64,000 nucleotides of DNA from positions 62,001 through 126,000 of the forward strand of contig NZ_AUHI01000007.1 in the NCBI RefSeq assembly GCF_000423105.1, written 5' to 3'. The translations under genes were made by a program, and so were the position numbers. How positions within the stretch are numbered: the stretch's first letter is position 1; each line of letters starts with the position of its first letter. This stretch comes from Halalkalibacillus halophilus DSM 18494. Its GTDB lineage: Bacteria; Bacillota; Bacilli; Bacillales; Alkalibacillaceae. The notes below the pieces were generated by a model. It was not told the DNA's origin, ran no database searches, and saw only the letters and a list, made by a program, of their open reading frames with translations. Of the stretch, positions 61,846-64,000 are shown in pieces.

Positions 61846-64000
61846 ATGAGCTTACAATTTATTTTAGGGCGTGCAGGGTCAGATGTCAGCGAGTATTGCT
61901 TAGAAGAAATTGCTGAACGTTTAACGGATGATCCAGCTGGGCACCCTATTTATTATATTGTACCGGACCAGATGGCATTTCAGCAGGAATATGACTTACT
62001 TCAAAAAAGAGATTTGAAAGGATCGATGCGCGCACAGGTGCTTAGCTTTTCTCGTCTTGCTTGGTATATTTTTCAACAAGTGGGTGGAGGAACGAAGCCG
62101 ATGATCTCTTCAACAGGTATTCAGATGTTACTCCGGAAAATTGCTGAAGAACAACAAGAATCACTTGATGCCTTTCAGAAGGCGGTTGATAAGCAGGGGT
62201 TCATTGATCAGTTAGAGGCAATGATAACCGAGTTAAAACGTTACCGAGTGACACCTGAGGCACTTAAAAGTGTCTTATTTGAAATTAGCCAGTTTGAGCA
62301 TCTTTCTCCAAGTGAGTATGCACTAAAGAAAAAGCTTGAAGATTTACTTTCGATTTATGAAAAGTTGGATGAGGAGTTAAGTGGTCATTTTATCGACCAG
62401 GAAGACCAATTAGAGCTATTAGTGGAACAGGTGACGAAGACGGGGGTACTTAAAGGCGCGACCATCTACATTGACGGTTTTTATCGTTTCACCCCTCAAG
62501 AATTGTACGTGCTTGAGGCATTTATGGTAGAAGCAGCTGAAGTAAAGCTTGCACTGATTCACGATCCTCAGGTCGACCAAGCAGCAGAATTGGATTTATT
62601 TCACCAAACAGCGACTACATGTGAGGCGTTAACCGAGATCGCAAAGGCGCGTGACGTAAAAGTAAAAACAGCTGTAAAGTTATATCCAGATGAGCGACGA
62701 TTTTCAAAGAATCCAGCATTTCGTCATTTGGAAAAACATTTTGATCAAAAACCAGTTCTCTCATATGAAGAAGATCATGTACCACTGAAGTTAGTGGAAG
62801 CTGTTCACCCCCGTGCAGAGGTCGAAGGGGTAGCTCAGGAAATTATCCGGTTGGTCCGGGAAGAAGGTTATCGCTACCGTGACTTAGCGATTTTAATTCG
62901 AGAAGAAACTACATACCACGATTTATTGGAAACCATATTCGCGGATTATCATATCCCAGTATTTATTGATGAAAAGAAAACCATGCTTAATCATCCTTTT
63001 GTGGAATTAATCCGAACGGGACTAGAAGCGGTGACAACGAACTGGCGGTATGATTCGATTTTCAGATTGTTGAAAACTGGCTTCATTCAACCGACAGATT
63101 CTGAGTACCCATTAACCACAGATGCGATTGATACATTAGAGAATTATGTGTTGGAATATGGAATTCGAACGAAGAAACAATGGATCAGTGAGCGTGGTTT
63201 TAGTTACCAACGCTTCTTTGGGTTGGAATTTCGTAGTCAAACAGATGAAGAGCTAGAAATTGAACGGCAAATGAATGCGTATCGAAAGCAAGTGGTGGCT
63301 GCTTTAGCCGATTTTGACGCAGCGATCAGAGAAGCAAAAACAGTGAAAGAACGGACACAAGCGATTTATACGTGGCTCGAGTCACTAGTGGTTCCAGAGA
63401 CTTTAGAAGCAATGCGGGATCAGTTTGATGAAAAAGGTCGGGTGGAAACGGCTCGAGAGCAAGATCAGGTTTGGCAGTCGGTTATGCAATTATTTGATGA
63501 GATGGTGGATTTGCTAGGCGAAGAAGCATTTTCCTTTGAATTGTTTCGAAAGGTGATCGAAGCTGGGTTTGATACGCTAGAGTTTTCTCATGTACCTCCA
63601 ACTATTGATCACGTCATCGTAGGAAATGTAGAAAGGTCGCGAGTTTCCAATGTGCGAGTTAGCTTTTTACTTGGCGTAAATGATGGCGTTTATCCAATGA
63701 AACCACCAAGTGACGGCTTAGTAACAGATGAGGAACGAACGTTATTAGAGGAAAACGGGATGCAATTGGCTGATCAGGCAGACCGCGTTCTGTTAGACGA
63801 TCGTTTTTACATGTACTTGGCGTTTACATTAGCGAGTGAGCAAATGTGGGTTAGTTATCCACTTAGTGACGAGGAAGGGAAAAAGAAAATGCCTGCAGCA
63901 ATGACAAAGCAGCTACAGGCAATTTTCCCAGCTATAGAAAAACAATTATTATTGGATGATGAAGATGCGTATCATCCACTTCGATTCATCACAAACCCGG
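61846..64000 (+). CDS. addB: AddB, helicase-exonuclease subunit, 3' end beyond the window
   Basis: 718 codons are visible and open to the window edge; the full protein should be about 1,160 residues with the nuclease domain and Fe-S cysteines outside the window. YYIVPDQMAFQQEYDLLQ, RAQVLSFSRLAWYIFQQ, STGIQMLLRKI, IYIDGFYRFTPQELYVL and FFLLGVNDGVYP-like (SFLLGVNDGVYPMKPPSDG) identify AddB. The first residues, SLQFILGRAGSDVSE, lack the GKT of the Walker A motif normally found as GRxGSGKT. AddAB resects broken DNA ends and recognises Chi. RBS GGGAGGGG before ATG 61846. Confidence 0.95.
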   Translation, partial: MSLQFILGRAGSDVSEYCLEEIAERLTDDPAGHPIYYIVPDQMAFQQEYDLLQKRDLKGSMRAQVLSFSRLAWYIFQQVGGGTKPMISSTGIQMLLRKIAEEQQESLDAFQKAVDKQGFIDQLEAMITELKRYRVTPEALKSVLFEISQFEHLSPSEYALKKKLEDLLSIYEKLDEELSGHFIDQEDQLELLVEQVTKTGVLKGATIYIDGFYRFTPQELYVLEAFMVEAAEVKLALIHDPQVDQAAELDLFHQTATTCEALTEIAKARDVKVKTAVKLYPDERRFSKNPAFRHLEKHFDQKPVLSYEEDHVPLKLVEAVHPRAEVEGVAQEIIRLVREEGYRYRDLAILIREETTYHDLLETIFADYHIPVFIDEKKTMLNHPFVELIRTGLEAVTTNWRYDSIFRLLKTGFIQPTDSEYPLTTDAIDTLENYVLEYGIRTKKQWISERGFSYQRFFGLEFRSQTDEELEIERQMNAYRKQVVAALADFDAAIREAKTVKERTQAIYTWLESLVVPETLEAMRDQFDEKGRVETAREQDQVWQSVMQLFDEMVDLLGEEAFSFELFRKVIEAGFDTLEFSHVPPTIDHVIVGNVERSRVSNVRVSFLLGVNDGVYPMKPPSDGLVTDEERTLLEENGMQLADQADRVLLDDRFYMYLAFTLASEQMWVSYPLSDEEGKKKMPAAMTKQLQAIFPAIEKQLLLDDEDAYHPLRFITNP

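Overview
The window is a stretch of chromosome from a low-G+C, endospore-forming Bacillaceae bacterium, probably halotolerant. Spore genes support this (an alpha/beta SASP and a YjcZ-type peptide), as do ScoC/Hpr, ComK, FadR- and LexA-type operators, and AGGAGG-like ribosome binding sites. A complete glycine-betaine uptake locus and many acidic proteins suggest salt adaptation. Recalled from memory rather than aligned, the backbone follows the Bacillus subtilis yheA-yheB / yhaONM-prsA-hpr-yhaH-hit-ecsAB-yhaA / hmoB(yhgC)-pbpF-hemEHY / yhfH-yhfI-lplJ-yhfL / comK / yhjD-yhjE-addB segment, with lineage-specific genes inserted between blocks.

Layout. 1-8.9 kb: the end of a chemoreceptor gene (cut by the window edge), chrA, a BtuF-like protein, azlCD, a GNAT, a WrbA-like flavoprotein, an Asp-box lipoprotein, an acidic secreted DUF5667-type protein and an IDEAL-domain protein. 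9.3-13.3 kb: fumC, SASP, yheB, yheA, yhzD. 13.4-18.6 kb: yhaO-yhaN-yhaM (SbcCD-like pair plus exoribonuclease). 18.6-21.3 kb, minus strand: prsA, a small membrane protein, a DUF3267 protein and hpr, with a 29-residue YjcZ gene on plus. 21.4-26.2 kb: an inserted osmoprotectant island (gbsR-type regulator, opuAA, opuAB and two substrate-binding proteins of opposite domain order). 26.4-35.3 kb: yhaH, hit, ecsAB, a YitT protein, yhaA, a ferritin-like protein and liaFSR. 35.5-42 kb: hmoB, a class A PBP, hemEHY, yhfH. 42-49.4 kb: yhfI, lplJ, a FadR-controlled acyl-CoA ligase, a TrpXYZ-like ABC transporter, comK. 49.4-52.4 kb: an amine oxidase, then an Msr-like ABC-F gene with a leader peptide and attenuator. 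52.7-61 kb: mostly small or poorly characterised genes. 61-64 kb: yhjE and addB, which runs off the end.

Three observations stand out. First, three intergenic regions (about 9065-9196, 35300-35448, 52464-52596) carry arrays of 7-8 short cores repeated every 20-21 bp, close to two helical turns. Two arrays use a C-S-G-G-Y-R type core and one uses TGGATAT. I cannot assign them to a known element. Second, the ABC-F gene is preceded by a promoter, a 13-codon ORF (MASVRLRFPTLNS) nearly identical to the ErmD macrolide-sensing leader as I remember it, and a strong terminator hairpin. This implies drug-sensing attenuation of a ribosome-protection factor. Third, AddB begins GRAGSDVSE where the family normally has GRxGSGKT, so its Walker A lysine is gone.

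Several loci read as working units. HmoB, HemE, HemH and HemY handle haem turnover and synthesis. OpuA and GbsR handle osmoprotection. A candidate LexA box sits at the promoter of the yhjD-like operon and a weaker one at yhaO, next to the DNA-repair genes yhaON and addB.
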